Shown: positions 1 through 7,227 of the stretch, in pieces
Layout: each line of letters begins with the position of its first letter
Numbering within the stretch: the first letter of the stretch is position 1
Assembly: GCA_041568335.1 (NCBI GenBank)
Contig: JBFFZZ010000114.1
Location: 1 to 9,266 of the forward strand
Length of the DNA: 9,266 nt
Source: WVWW01 sp041568335
GTDB taxonomy: Bacteria > Acidobacteriota > Polarisedimenticolia > Polarisedimenticolales > Polarisedimenticolaceae
Reading direction: 5' to 3'
Position numbers and translations under genes: made by a program
Notes under the pieces: model-generated
Database searches by the model: none
Seen by the model: only the letters and a program-made list of their open reading frames with translations
What the model was told of the DNA's origin: nothing

Positions 1-1794
1 GTCGTAGGCCAGCTCCTGCAGATCGCCGAACAGTCGCTGCTCGATCCGGCTCAACCGCGTCGCCTCGTAACGCTTCCAGACCTCCGTCTTGGGCCACGGC
101 GCCGGGTTCGAACCCGTCTCGGGCCACCACTCGTTCCAGCGCGCCAGTGTAGCGCGGTCCAGCGCGACGCGGGCGCCGCGGACCCGCGCGAGCAGCTCGG
201 GCTCGGCGGCGACGCGGCGCTCGGCCCGGTCGAACCGTCGCTGCGCCCGCTCGACAAGGTACGGATCGAGCCATTCGAATGCACGCGCCGGCGGGGCGGA
301 CGGGAGGCGCCTCGACGTTTGGTCGACCGCACGGGCCAAATCTCCGAGGTAGGCGGCGATCGGGCCGGCGGCCTTACCGTAGTAGGCGCGCAGGAACCTC
401 CGTGTCAGTGCCGGCCCGTCCTGGTACGGGTCCTCGAGGAGCTTGGCGGTGAGCCACACCTCCAGATCGCGCATGTCCGCGACGTCCGCGAATTCCGTTT
501 GGACGAAGATGCCCTCGATTCCGTGATCGGCGTAGAAGCGGTAGTCGTCGTCGAGCGCGAGGTGATCCGCACGCGGCAGGTCGCCGTCTTCGTGGAACGT
601 GACGCGATAGTCCCAGATCTGAAGATGCTCGGCGCGACGCGTCCAGCCCTCGATCGCCGCGCGCGACGCGGCGTTGCTCGCGGCGCTAAGCGGTCTCGCG
701 AAGTCGCGCTGGTGCAGGTCGGTGTAGCGCACGAGCACGGCATCCCCTGCGCGTGCCTGGCGCGGCGGTGCGGTCGAGTATTGGTAGGCGAGCGTGGAGA
801 GCTTGAGCTCCGGCCAGTCGGCAACGATTCGTTCGGCCAGCTCGGAGACGAATCGGATCAGCGGGCCGGATTGGCCGCCCTCCTCTTGAACGACCGCCGC
901 GCAGGTGGAGCATTGGCAGGGATTGGCCCAGTCGTTCTGGGACACGTCATAGAAGACGGGGACCGACAATCCGTTCTGCAGCGCTTCGACGCGGCCCGAC
1001 AGGATCGATTCACGAAGCTCCTTCTCGACCACATCCAGCAACCCGGCCTGCGTGAGACACAGTTGCGTCTGCTCGCCGTAGCGAAACCCGCCGATCTCGG
1101 AAAAGTACTCGGGGTGCTTCTCGAACCAATCCGCCGCGGGGACGCGTCGATCGAACGTGTGCGTGTGGAACGGCGGACCGAAGCGCAGGCTGCCGCCCCA
1201 CGTCTCGGCGATCAGCGAGTAGTGCCCGTTGAGCCGGTTGCGCAGGTGAAACAGCACGGATCCGCGAACCCCGAAGATGTCGCGGTAGGAGAACACCGGC
1301 TCTCCGCGTCGCTCGACGCGCCCGACGCTCAACCGCCGGCGCCGCGGCACCGTCTCGTCCCAGGGTGTCCACCAGCCCACGCCGAGCTCGTCTTCCAGGA
1401 AGTGGTAGACCGCATAGAGCGTGCCGCGCGGGGCCCCACCGGTAAGCCACAAACGGTCGCCGACGCGGCGAACGACCCACTCCTCCGCACCCAGCACCGC
1501 GACGTCCAACCCGGCGGAGCGGATCGCGTCGGTCCAACCGACCTCGATGGACGGAGCCGGACCGGGACCTTTCTCGATCGTGAACGGCGCGCCGCTGATC
1601 TTCTCGAGGTAGTCGGCAAGCTCGCCGGCGGCCTGAAGCTCGGCCGCCGTCGCGTCGGCTCGAACGCGGATCGGGAGCATGGATTGTCCGCCACGCGCGA
1701 GGTCGAGCCGAGACGCGGGCGGGCCGGCCAACAACGCCAGACCGATCGCCAGCAGCGGGCCGGCGAGCCGACCGATCAGCCCGCGGAAGCGCAC
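1..1794 (-). CDS. Secreted DUF4838 glycoside-hydrolase-like protein (3' end outside window)
   Basis: The frame is open for 598 codons from GTG 1794 to the window edge, so the C-terminus is missing. Residues 1-28 look like a signal peptide: an Arg-rich start, a hydrophobic LAGPLLAIGLALLAG core, and a PAS-like cleavage site. Residues about 40-150 resemble the alpha-glucuronidase-like N-terminal domain seen in front of DUF4838 (GGAPRGTLYAVYHFLED, 119-135). Residues about 165-480 match DUF4838 (PF16126): HTHTFDRRVP (210-219), HPEYFSEI (227-234), QLCLT (244-248), SQNDWANPCQCSTC (285-298, with C293, C295 and C298), LAYQYS (335-340) and IWDY (393-396). The family has a TIM-barrel hydrolase fold, and from memory some members are beta-N-acetylglucosaminidases (GH163). 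Substrate here is unknown. It is last in a polysaccharide operon, so trimming or remodelling of the exported glycan is the inferred role. GTG 1794 overlaps the preceding gene by 19 bp. ATG 1680 is in frame but would delete the signal peptide. Confidence 0.85.
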   Translation of the reverse strand, partial: MRFRGLIGRLAGPLLAIGLALLAGPPASRLDLARGGQSMLPIRVRADATAAELQAAGELADYLEKISGAPFTIEKGPGPAPSIEVGWTDAIRSAGLDVAVLGAEEWVVRRVGDRLWLTGGAPRGTLYAVYHFLEDELGVGWWTPWDETVPRRRRLSVGRVERRGEPVFSYRDIFGVRGSVLFHLRNRLNGHYSLIAETWGGSLRFGPPFHTHTFDRRVPAADWFEKHPEYFSEIGGFRYGEQTQLCLTQAGLLDVVEKELRESILSGRVEALQNGLSVPVFYDVSQNDWANPCQCSTCAAVVQEEGGQSGPLIRFVSELAERIVADWPELKLSTLAYQYSTAPPRQARAGDAVLVRYTDLHQRDFARPLSAASNAASRAAIEGWTRRAEHLQIWDYRVTFHEDGDLPRADHLALDDDYRFYADHGIEGIFVQTEFADVADMRDLEVWLTAKLLEDPYQDGPALTRRFLRAYYGKAAGPIAAYLGDLARAVDQTSRRLPSAPPARAFEWLDPYLVERAQRRFDRAERRVAAEPELLARVRGARVALDRATLARWNEWWPETGSNPAPWPKTEVWKRYEATRLSRIEQRLFGDLQELAYD

Positions 1795-2984
1795 GACTCG
1801 ATCAGCTCGGTGAACTTCCGCAGCGCGTGCGGCCGATCGTACTTTTGCTCGAACGCCGCCCGCGCGTTCCTTCCGTGAACGACTCGGAGCCCGGGCTCGT
1901 CCGCGTAGCGCCGGATCCATCGAGCCAGTTCCGTGGATTCACCGCATCTCACGGATGCCCCGCAATCGGCGGCCGCGAGGATCGCCTCGATCGCGGAGCC
2001 CTCGGGCCCCACGTACAACGCCGGCCGCCCGGCGGCGAGGACGCCGTAGATCTTCGAAGGCACCAGCAACCCCTCGACCGCATCGCGCATCGTGATCACG
2101 TGCACGTCCCCCGCGGTCAAACCGTTCGCCAGCTCGGCGGTCTCGACCCAGGGATGGAACTCCACGCTCAGGCCTCGCTCGCGTGCCCCGCGGCGGATGT
2201 CTGCGGCACGAGCACCTCCGCCGACGAAGGCGAACACGATGTCGCTCCGTTCCTCGAGCTCGGCGGCCGCGTCGAGCAACGTCGAAAAGTCGTGCGCCAG
2301 TCCCATGTTGCCGGAATACAGCACCACGAACTTGCCGTCCCAGCCGTTGCGGCGGCGCAGCGGGTGATCGTCTCGCGATCGCGGCCGGATCGCACGGCCG
2401 TCGCACCAGTTGTCGATCACGTCCACCCGCGACGCGCCCTGGGCTTTCAGCCGCGCGGCCATCGCCGGCCCCAGAGCGACGACTCGATCCGCCGCCGCGA
2501 TCGAACGACGGGCCGCGCGCGTGAGTATCCGGCCGACCCGACCGTCGGGCCGCAAGACGCCCAGCGCGAAGGCCACGTCCGGGTACAGGTCCATGGCCCA
2601 GTAGAGCAATCGAGCACCGCGGCGGCGACAGACCGGGAATACGGCGCGGACGAGCATCGGCGGCGTGGTCATCGCGATCACCAGGTCGGGTCGCGGCAAC
2701 CGGGCCAGCCGCCGTCTTGCTCCGACCAGGAACGTGACGTAGTCGACCATGCGGCCGAGCTTGCCGCCGCGACCGAACCCGCTGGTGCGTGTCCGCCAGA
2801 CCCGCACGCCGCGGATCGTCTCGTGGCGCGGGTAGGTGCGCGCCGGCTCGTTGTAGGCGCGCGACGATGTGATGACGTGTGTTTCGTGCCCTCGACCGGC
2901 GAGCTCTTCCATCAGGTCGGCGGCAAGGACCGCGGTCGGGGCCTCGGCCGGAACGTAGTACTGATTGAGCAGGGCGACGCGCAT
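1776..2984 (-). CDS. GT4 glycosyltransferase, WbuB-like
   Basis: This 402-residue cytoplasmic or membrane-associated glycosyltransferase has the GT-B fold typical of GT4. The N-terminal acceptor domain (about 1-190) opens with MRVALLNQYYVPAEAPTA and contains GHETHVITSS (32-41) and AMDLYPDVAFALGVL (130-144), both typical of WbuB-type sugar transferases of O-antigen and capsule loci. The C-terminal nucleotide-sugar domain has VIDNWCDG (189-196), LYSGNMGLAHDFSTLLDA (222-239), FVGGG (253-257) and EGLLVPSKIYGVLAAGRP (304-321). As usual in this subgroup, the EX7E motif is replaced by the VPSK-type loop. Donor and acceptor cannot be read from sequence; WbuB relatives transfer N-acetylated amino sugars. 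ATG 2984 lies 6 bp after the methyltransferase stop, and the end overlaps the DUF4838 gene. There is no strong ribosome site of its own, consistent with translational coupling. Confidence 0.93.
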   Translation of the reverse strand: MRVALLNQYYVPAEAPTAVLAADLMEELAGRGHETHVITSSRAYNEPARTYPRHETIRGVRVWRTRTSGFGRGGKLGRMVDYVTFLVGARRRLARLPRPDLVIAMTTPPMLVRAVFPVCRRRGARLLYWAMDLYPDVAFALGVLRPDGRVGRILTRAARRSIAAADRVVALGPAMAARLKAQGASRVDVIDNWCDGRAIRPRSRDDHPLRRRNGWDGKFVVLYSGNMGLAHDFSTLLDAAAELEERSDIVFAFVGGGARAADIRRGARERGLSVEFHPWVETAELANGLTAGDVHVITMRDAVEGLLVPSKIYGVLAAGRPALYVGPEGSAIEAILAAADCGASVRCGESTELARWIRRYADEPGLRVVHGRNARAAFEQKYDRPHALRKFTELIESCASAG

Positions 2985-2990
2985 CGGATG

Positions 2991-3749
2991 CTAAACGCGG
3001 GGCAGGATCCTCAGCCGCCTGAGGAGCGTGGATGCGTAATGGCGCATCTTGAAACCCCACCACTTGAGAGAGGTGTCCTGGAACGAGCTTCGCTTGATGT
3101 AGTAGTGAGGATGGACCAACGACAGCGGGGCCTGTCCGGCAGGAAGCGCGGCCCGGGCGAGCGCGGGATAGTCCGCAAGCTTGTCCTCCGCGACGTAGAT
3201 GACGGCGTTCTGACAGTAGTAAGGCTCGACGTCCTCCTCGTTCCAGATAAGGGATCGAACACAGTCGACGGCGCGGTAGCCGCGCTCGGCAAACAACCGG
3301 GCCCAGTATTCGGGCCATTGTTCGTTGACGTGGTTGGCGCCGCGTTGAAACGGGATCGCGGCGGAAAAGAGCACGACCGGGCCGAGCCCGGTCAGCGTCT
3401 CGACGAACGTCGGCGCGGCGGCCGGAGGCAGGTGCTCACCCACCTCGAGGCTGACCACGAGGTCGTAACGCCGATCGGTTTTGACGGGACGCGACAGGTC
3501 GACGGCTTGAAAGTCCTCCGCCGGAATCAACAGCTCCTCCGTCGGGACGTCGTGCCCATCCATCCCGTGGACGGTGGCGACACCGGCATCCGAGAAGCAG
3601 CGGGCCCACGTCCCGAGCCCGCAACCGACGTCGACGACCGATTGCGGCCGGACCCAATCCAGGACCAGCGGAACCACCACGGCGGCGGATTGCGCCGAGG
3701 GGCCGAGCCAGCTCCTGTAGGCGGCACGCTCGTAGCTCGTGCTAGACAC
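2991..3749 (-). CDS. Class I SAM-dependent methyltransferase
   Basis: A 252-residue Rossmann-fold methyltransferase. Motif I is SVVDVGCGLGTWARCF (37-52), which binds S-adenosylmethionine; an acidic strand end follows at HGMDGHD (61-67). RYDLVVSLEVGEHLPP (94-109) is the motif IV region typical of the Methyltransf_23/11 group. HVNEQWPEYWARLFAERGY (140-158), DCVRSLIWN (162-170) and VEPYYCQNAVIYV (174-186) recall methyltransferases often found in glycan clusters. The methylated substrate is probably a sugar or glycan, but this is inferred only from neighbours. I chose GTG 3749 because GGAGGG (3760-3755) lies 5 bp upstream and the gene then overlaps the preceding glycosyltransferase by 8 bp. The frame is open upstream to an ATG at 3938, but those 63 extra residues are low-complexity Arg/Pro/Thr sequence lying inside the other gene. 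There are no membrane segments. Confidence 0.9.
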   Translation of the reverse strand: MSSTSYERAAYRSWLGPSAQSAAVVVPLVLDWVRPQSVVDVGCGLGTWARCFSDAGVATVHGMDGHDVPTEELLIPAEDFQAVDLSRPVKTDRRYDLVVSLEVGEHLPPAAAPTFVETLTGLGPVVLFSAAIPFQRGANHVNEQWPEYWARLFAERGYRAVDCVRSLIWNEEDVEPYYCQNAVIYVAEDKLADYPALARAALPAGQAPLSLVHPHYYIKRSSFQDTSLKWWGFKMRHYASTLLRRLRILPRV

Positions 3750-4821
3750 CGGCGCCCTCCGTCTGCGCCGCTCCCCGTTGCCGCTCGTAGACCTCGAACA
3801 ATCGCGCCAGACGGTCACGGTAGGTGTGCCCGCCGCGCCGAACCGCCTGCAAGCCGGCGAGACGCACCGACTCGCGGTGCTCGTCGTCGCCCAGCACGCG
3901 GCGAACGGCGGACGCCAGATCGTCGGGATCGGCGGCATCGAAGAACTCGGCCTCGACCCCTTCGCGATAAATCGACCGGTGCTCCGCGGTGCGCTCGCCG
4001 AGCAGCACCCCGTTGCAGGCCGGGATCTCGAACGTCCGCACGGTGTAGAAGTCCCGGTTCTTCTTGCGCAGGAATCCCAGGCTCACCTTGGCCGCGCCGA
4101 TCGCCCGGCACTGATCGTCGAGGTAGATCTCGCTGCCCCTCACGTAACGCCTCAGCGGGGACCAGGGGGCCAGCTTGCTCCACTGCGAGCCCCAGACAGC
4201 GTAGTCCGCATCGACGCGCCGCACGAGATGCTCCATCAACGCGGCGCGTTCCTTTTCCCAGGTACCGACGAACGCGACGTCGCTGACCCACTGCGGCTCG
4301 GTCGCCGGATCGACCTCGACGGGACGATGGATCCGCGGGTAATAGGCGAACCGGAAGAACTCCACGTTCGGATTGTACGGGCGGACCTCGTCGACGTTGG
4401 CCTTTCGCGTGGCGAAGACGAAATCCCACTCCGGTAGGGCCGCTCGTTGGGCGGCGGAGACGTTCGCGGGGTTGAGGCTGAAGAAATCGTCGTGGTTGAT
4501 GATCGCGACCCAGGCACCGGTTCGTTTCAGCTCGCGTACGTCCTGCGGCCCGACATGCAGGCCCTTGAGAACGAGAACGACATCGGGAAAGGCAGCGGAG
4601 GCGTGGCGGAGCAGTCCGGCGACGTGGGCCCGCCGGTGCGATTCGAAGACCCGACGCGTCGCCTTCCACCAGATCCGCCACCCGAGCTTGGCGCGGTAGC
4701 GGTCCATCCCCTCCCAGCTGCTGCGGTGAGTCACATCGTGGCCCATCTCGCGTAGGGTCTCGTGATAGCACCAACTTCCTGTTCCGGGATTCAGCGGCTC
4801 GCCGTAGAGCAGGATCCTCAT
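3742..4821 (-). CDS. CgeB-like glycosyltransferase (GT4-type C-terminal domain)
   Basis: A 359-residue protein. The N-terminal part starts MRILLYGEPLNPGTGSW and includes LRHASAAFPDVVLVLKG (71-87) and INHDDFFSLNPAN (108-120), the latter like the N-D-D/P segment of CgeB family proteins. YYPRIHRPVEVDP (160-172) and SDVAFVGTWEKERAALM (180-196) match the central linker of that family. The C-terminal region (about 245-345) resembles Glyco_trans_1_2: VSLGFLRKKNRDFYTVRTFE (246-265), IPACNGVLLGERTAEH (266-281), EAEFFDAADPDDLASAV (290-306) and HTYRDRLARLFEVY (332-345). It probably transfers a sugar to the growing glycan; the specificity is unknown. Its ATG overlaps the sulfotransferase stop as ATGA, and its TAG lies inside the methyltransferase start region, so it sits in the middle of a translationally coupled operon. 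The frame stays open far upstream of 4821, but that part is antisense-like readthrough inside the sulfotransferase gene. Confidence 0.88.
   Translation of the reverse strand: MRILLYGEPLNPGTGSWCYHETLREMGHDVTHRSSWEGMDRYRAKLGWRIWWKATRRVFESHRRAHVAGLLRHASAAFPDVVLVLKGLHVGPQDVRELKRTGAWVAIINHDDFFSLNPANVSAAQRAALPEWDFVFATRKANVDEVRPYNPNVEFFRFAYYPRIHRPVEVDPATEPQWVSDVAFVGTWEKERAALMEHLVRRVDADYAVWGSQWSKLAPWSPLRRYVRGSEIYLDDQCRAIGAAKVSLGFLRKKNRDFYTVRTFEIPACNGVLLGERTAEHRSIYREGVEAEFFDAADPDDLASAVRRVLGDDEHRESVRLAGLQAVRRGGHTYRDRLARLFEVYERQRGAAQTEGAGV
3755..3760 (-). promoter_or_regulatory. Ribosome binding site of the methyltransferase
   Basis: GGAGGG on the minus strand, 5 bp before GTG 3749. It lies within the last codons of the preceding glycosyltransferase gene and decides the methyltransferase start. 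Confidence 0.7.
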
Positions 4822-5954
4822 GCCTCGATCCGCTCGTACCCCAACCGTTCCAGGAGATCTCCCGCGCGGGCGTTCAACGCGCGGACGAGCGCAGGGTCCA
4901 GGCGCTCGAGGTAGCGCTCGTTCTCTCCTCCGCGCAACGGGTACCACTTGTTGTCCTCGAGCGAGCCGAGTGGAAACGGCTGCCCCGGGGCGGGGATCTG
5001 GCGCGCGTCGAACTCGAGCCCGGCAAAGGCGTCGAGCTCGCGCACGACCGCCTCGGGGTCCCGCATGAAATCTTCGTAGCGCACGATCAACCGGGGCAGG
5101 GCTTCGGTGTCCTCGAGCGCGAGCCGGAACGAGTTGACCCAGTGCTGCACGGCGCAGTCGATCTTCAGCTCCATGTTCTCGGAGAACGGACAACCGTGCG
5201 CGGGTACGTATTCCTTGGCGACGGCTCTTGCGCAGACCGCGTACGGGTTTCGCGCCGCGATCACGAACATCGGCGAGAAGCGGTCGAGCATGCGGGCGAC
5301 GAACGGCACCTGGATCGTGTACAGCTGGCTCATGTCGACGATACGGGCGGTCGGCGGATCGTGGGCGTAGGCGGTCAACAGCTTGCGCAACACCCGGCGC
5401 AAGCCGCGCGTCGTGGCCTCGTCGACATCGTCCGCCGTCTTGCGATACCGCGGCAACAACTCGTCGACCGCGTAGAGCCACGACCGCTGAAAGCCGAAGC
5501 GGGGGTGGTTCTCGACGGCCGGCGTAACGTTCTTGAAATGGTACGAACGGTGCACCAGCGGTTCGGGGAGATCGCGGATGTGCGGGCAGTTGTGGATCTC
5601 GTCGGGGCCGGCCCACCAATCGGAATTGCCGCTGGCGTAGACGACGCGCGGGTGGCGGTAGAGACAGCGCGCCAGGACGGTCAACCCGCCACCCTGGACG
5701 CCGAGAACGAACACCGGCCGGTCGATCCTCGCGCGCGTCAGACCGCCGGTGAGACGGCGCAAGTTGACCTCGTAACGCGCGAGCTGGGCGTGGTAACGCA
5801 AGCGTCCGACGGCCTTGCGGAGGAACCCTCCGGCGCCGCGTTCCGTCAGGTCGCGGGCGACGGCACGGCGCAGCCGTCCCGGTGGATGCCGGGGCCGACG
5901 AGAACGAAGTGGATCGGCTTGTGGCAAGCTTCCCTCTCCGGCCGTAGGTTCCAA
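4818..5954 (-). CDS. Sulfotransferase family protein
   Basis: A 378-residue protein from TTG 5954, predicted to transfer sulfate from PAPS, probably to a carbohydrate in this context. PVFVLGVQGGGLTVLARCL (80-98) is in the position of the 5'-phosphosulfate-binding loop; it has the beta strand and Gly-rich turn but lacks the usual Arg/Lys-Ser-Gly-Thr-Thr. FVIAARNPYAVCAR (230-243) fits the 3'-phosphate-binding segment. IVRYEDFMRDPEAVVRELDA (290-309) is the classic C-terminal sulfotransferase motif, followed by KWYPLRGG (336-343). ASGNSDWWAGPDE (107-119) may form part of the acceptor site. It is first in the leftward operon and is followed by a glycosyltransferase at an ATGA overlap. I prefer TTG 5954 because AAGGAAGGG lies 8 bp upstream. 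ATG 5999 would add 15 residues with AT-rich codons unlike the rest and has no good ribosome site. TTG 5927 is a third possibility. Sulfotransferase identity is likely; activity is less certain given the altered loop. Confidence 0.8.
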   Translation of the reverse strand: MEPTAGEGSLPQADPLRSRRPRHPPGRLRRAVARDLTERGAGGFLRKAVGRLRYHAQLARYEVNLRRLTGGLTRARIDRPVFVLGVQGGGLTVLARCLYRHPRVVYASGNSDWWAGPDEIHNCPHIRDLPEPLVHRSYHFKNVTPAVENHPRFGFQRSWLYAVDELLPRYRKTADDVDEATTRGLRRVLRKLLTAYAHDPPTARIVDMSQLYTIQVPFVARMLDRFSPMFVIAARNPYAVCARAVAKEYVPAHGCPFSENMELKIDCAVQHWVNSFRLALEDTEALPRLIVRYEDFMRDPEAVVRELDAFAGLEFDARQIPAPGQPFPLGSLEDNKWYPLRGGENERYLERLDPALVRALNARAGDLLERLGYERIEA

Positions 5955-6066
5955 GGTCGTTTCCCTTCCTTTTTGGTGCAGGCAAGAGAATATACACATG
6001 TCCGAGCGAATCGCCTGCTTCGAGAAAACGGCCGGCTGTTAGCATGACGACGCCCGAGAAGACGCT
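5955..6066. promoter_or_regulatory. Divergent intergenic region, probable promoters for both operons
   Basis: This 112 bp spacer separates the two transcription units and is the only clearly AT-richer stretch in the window. A TATATT hexamer on the minus strand (5994-5989) could be a -10 box for the leftward operon. A transcript from it would start downstream of ATG 5999, which favours TTG 5954 as the sulfotransferase start. On the plus strand TATACA (5991-5996) overlaps the same bases. I find no convincing -35 at 16-18 bp for either, so the exact boxes are uncertain. Two very short plus-strand frames (5998-6042 and 6044-6070) also lie here. I see no clear operator-sized inverted repeat. Confidence 0.4.
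5963..5970 (-). promoter_or_regulatory. Ribosome binding site deciding the sulfotransferase start
   Basis: On the minus strand the sequence AAGGAAGGG ends 8 bp before TTG 5954. It is the strongest Shine-Dalgarno-like match near this gene. In the longer reading from ATG 5999 the same bases would instead be codons inside the gene. Confidence 0.55.
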
Positions 6067-7227
6067 GTGAGCAAGCCCAGGATTCTGGTCGTCCAGGACT
6101 ACTTTCTGCCCGCGTACAAGGGCGGCGGGTCGTTGCGTACGGTGGTCAACATCATCGACCGCTTGTCCGCCGATTTCGAGTTCGACGTGCTCGCCCGCGA
6201 TCGCGATCAGGGCGATACGGAACCCTTCCCGGACTTGAGTGACGGCTGGATCGAACGGGAGGGTTGCCGTGTGCGTTACCTCCCGCCCCATCGGATCAAC
6301 CCGTCCGGTCTGCGACGCGCGGCAGCCGAGAGCGACTACGAGCTGATCTACTTCAACAGCTTCTTCTCCCGGTTCACGGTCTGGCTGTTGACCTTGAGAC
6401 GCTTCGGCATGCTCCCCGACCGACCCGTCCTGCTGGCCCCACGCGGCGAGCTCGCGGCCAACACGTTACGGCTCAAACGCCGCAAGAAGGCGATCTTCAT
6501 CATGCTGGCCCGGCTACTCGGTCTGTACCGTGGGATCACCTGGCACGCCTCGTCCGAAAGCGAGCGCGAGGAGATCCTGCGGTTGTTCGACGGACCGGTC
6601 GCGATCGGCGCCGATCTTCCGGCCAGACCACCCGATCCCGACGCGCTTCCCCGCCCTCCGGTCAAACGCCCCGGCGAGCTGCGGATCGTTTTCCTCAGCC
6701 GGCTGGCGCGCAAGAAGAACCTCGCGCGGGCCATCGAGCTCGCCGGCCGGGCTCGGGGGGACATCGTGTTCGACATCTACGGGACGGCGGAGGATCCCGC
6801 CTACCTCGCGGAGTGCGAGGCGTTGATCCGGCGCTTGCCCTCCAACGTGCAATGCCGCTATCGCGGCCCGATCCCCTACGAGGAGGTGCACCACACGCTG
6901 GCCGGCTATCACGTGTTCCTGTTCCCGACGCTCAACGAGAATTTCGGCCACGTCATCCTGGAGGCGCTGCTCGCACGGCTGCCGGTGGTGCTCTCGGATC
7001 AGACCTTCTGGCGCGATCTCGAAGCCAAAAGAGCGGGGTTCGATCTCCCACTGACCGACGACGCCGGTTTCGACGCGGCGCTCCGCACCTTCGTCGAGAT
7101 GGATCAGACCCGTTACGACGAGCTGTCGCGCGGCGCCCTCGCGCTCGCGCACGCCTACCTGAACGACCCGCAACCGGCGGCGGACCAACGCGAGATGTTC
7201 CGGCACTGCCTGGGCAAGACGGTATGA
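6067..7227 (+). CDS. GT4 family glycosyltransferase
   Basis: A 386-residue GT-B glycosyltransferase that opens the rightward operon. The N-terminal acceptor domain (about 1-190) has VVQDYFLPAYKGGGSLRTV (8-26), a glycine-rich entry loop seen in GT4 enzymes of exopolysaccharide clusters, and LLAPRGELAANTLRLKRRKK (122-141). The C-terminal donor domain begins near 203 with RIVFLSRLARKKNL (206-219), whose Arg and Lys residues normally contact the nucleotide diphosphate. FPTLNENFGHVILEALLA (286-303) carries the EX7E pair E291/E299, and LSDQTFWRDL (309-318) follows. The sugar specificity is not readable. I chose GTG 6067 because the conserved beta strand (RILVVQ) begins at residue 5 and GAGAAG lies 5 bp upstream. 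The stop overlaps the next gene as ATGA. There is no signal peptide; it is probably cytoplasmic and associated with the membrane surface. Confidence 0.93.
   Translation: MSKPRILVVQDYFLPAYKGGGSLRTVVNIIDRLSADFEFDVLARDRDQGDTEPFPDLSDGWIEREGCRVRYLPPHRINPSGLRRAAAESDYELIYFNSFFSRFTVWLLTLRRFGMLPDRPVLLAPRGELAANTLRLKRRKKAIFIMLARLLGLYRGITWHASSESEREEILRLFDGPVAIGADLPARPPDPDALPRPPVKRPGELRIVFLSRLARKKNLARAIELAGRARGDIVFDIYGTAEDPAYLAECEALIRRLPSNVQCRYRGPIPYEEVHHTLAGYHVFLFPTLNENFGHVILEALLARLPVVLSDQTFWRDLEAKRAGFDLPLTDDAGFDAALRTFVEMDQTRYDELSRGALALAHAYLNDPQPAADQREMFRHCLGKTV

Noticed and set aside
104..115. GGGTTCGAACCC palindrome followed by GGGCCACCA, resembling a tRNA T-arm and 3' end
   Set aside because: Only two of five T-stem pairs form when the loop is set as TTCGAAC, no anticodon or D arm is found upstream, and the bases are codons of the DUF4838 gene.
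319..1878. 519-codon open frame on the plus strand opposite the DUF4838 gene
   Set aside because: The protein is low-complexity and Arg/Gly/Val-rich with no recognisable domain. The minus-strand frame carries the DUF4838 motifs. Long antisense frames are expected in G+C-rich coding DNA.
3750..3938. 63-residue N-terminal extension of the methyltransferase from ATG 3938
   Set aside because: It lies entirely within the preceding gene, has atypical composition and no ribosome site, whereas GTG 3749 has GGAGGG at 5 bp.
1827..4286. 819-codon open frame on the plus strand spanning three minus-strand genes
   Set aside because: It crosses the boundaries of three well-supported genes, is Arg/Pro-rich and shows no domain.
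3742..6291. 849-codon minus-strand frame suggesting a large fusion protein
   Set aside because: Only the last 359 codons (from ATG 4821) make a recognisable protein. The upstream part is an out-of-frame reading of the sulfotransferase gene and even crosses into the divergent operon.
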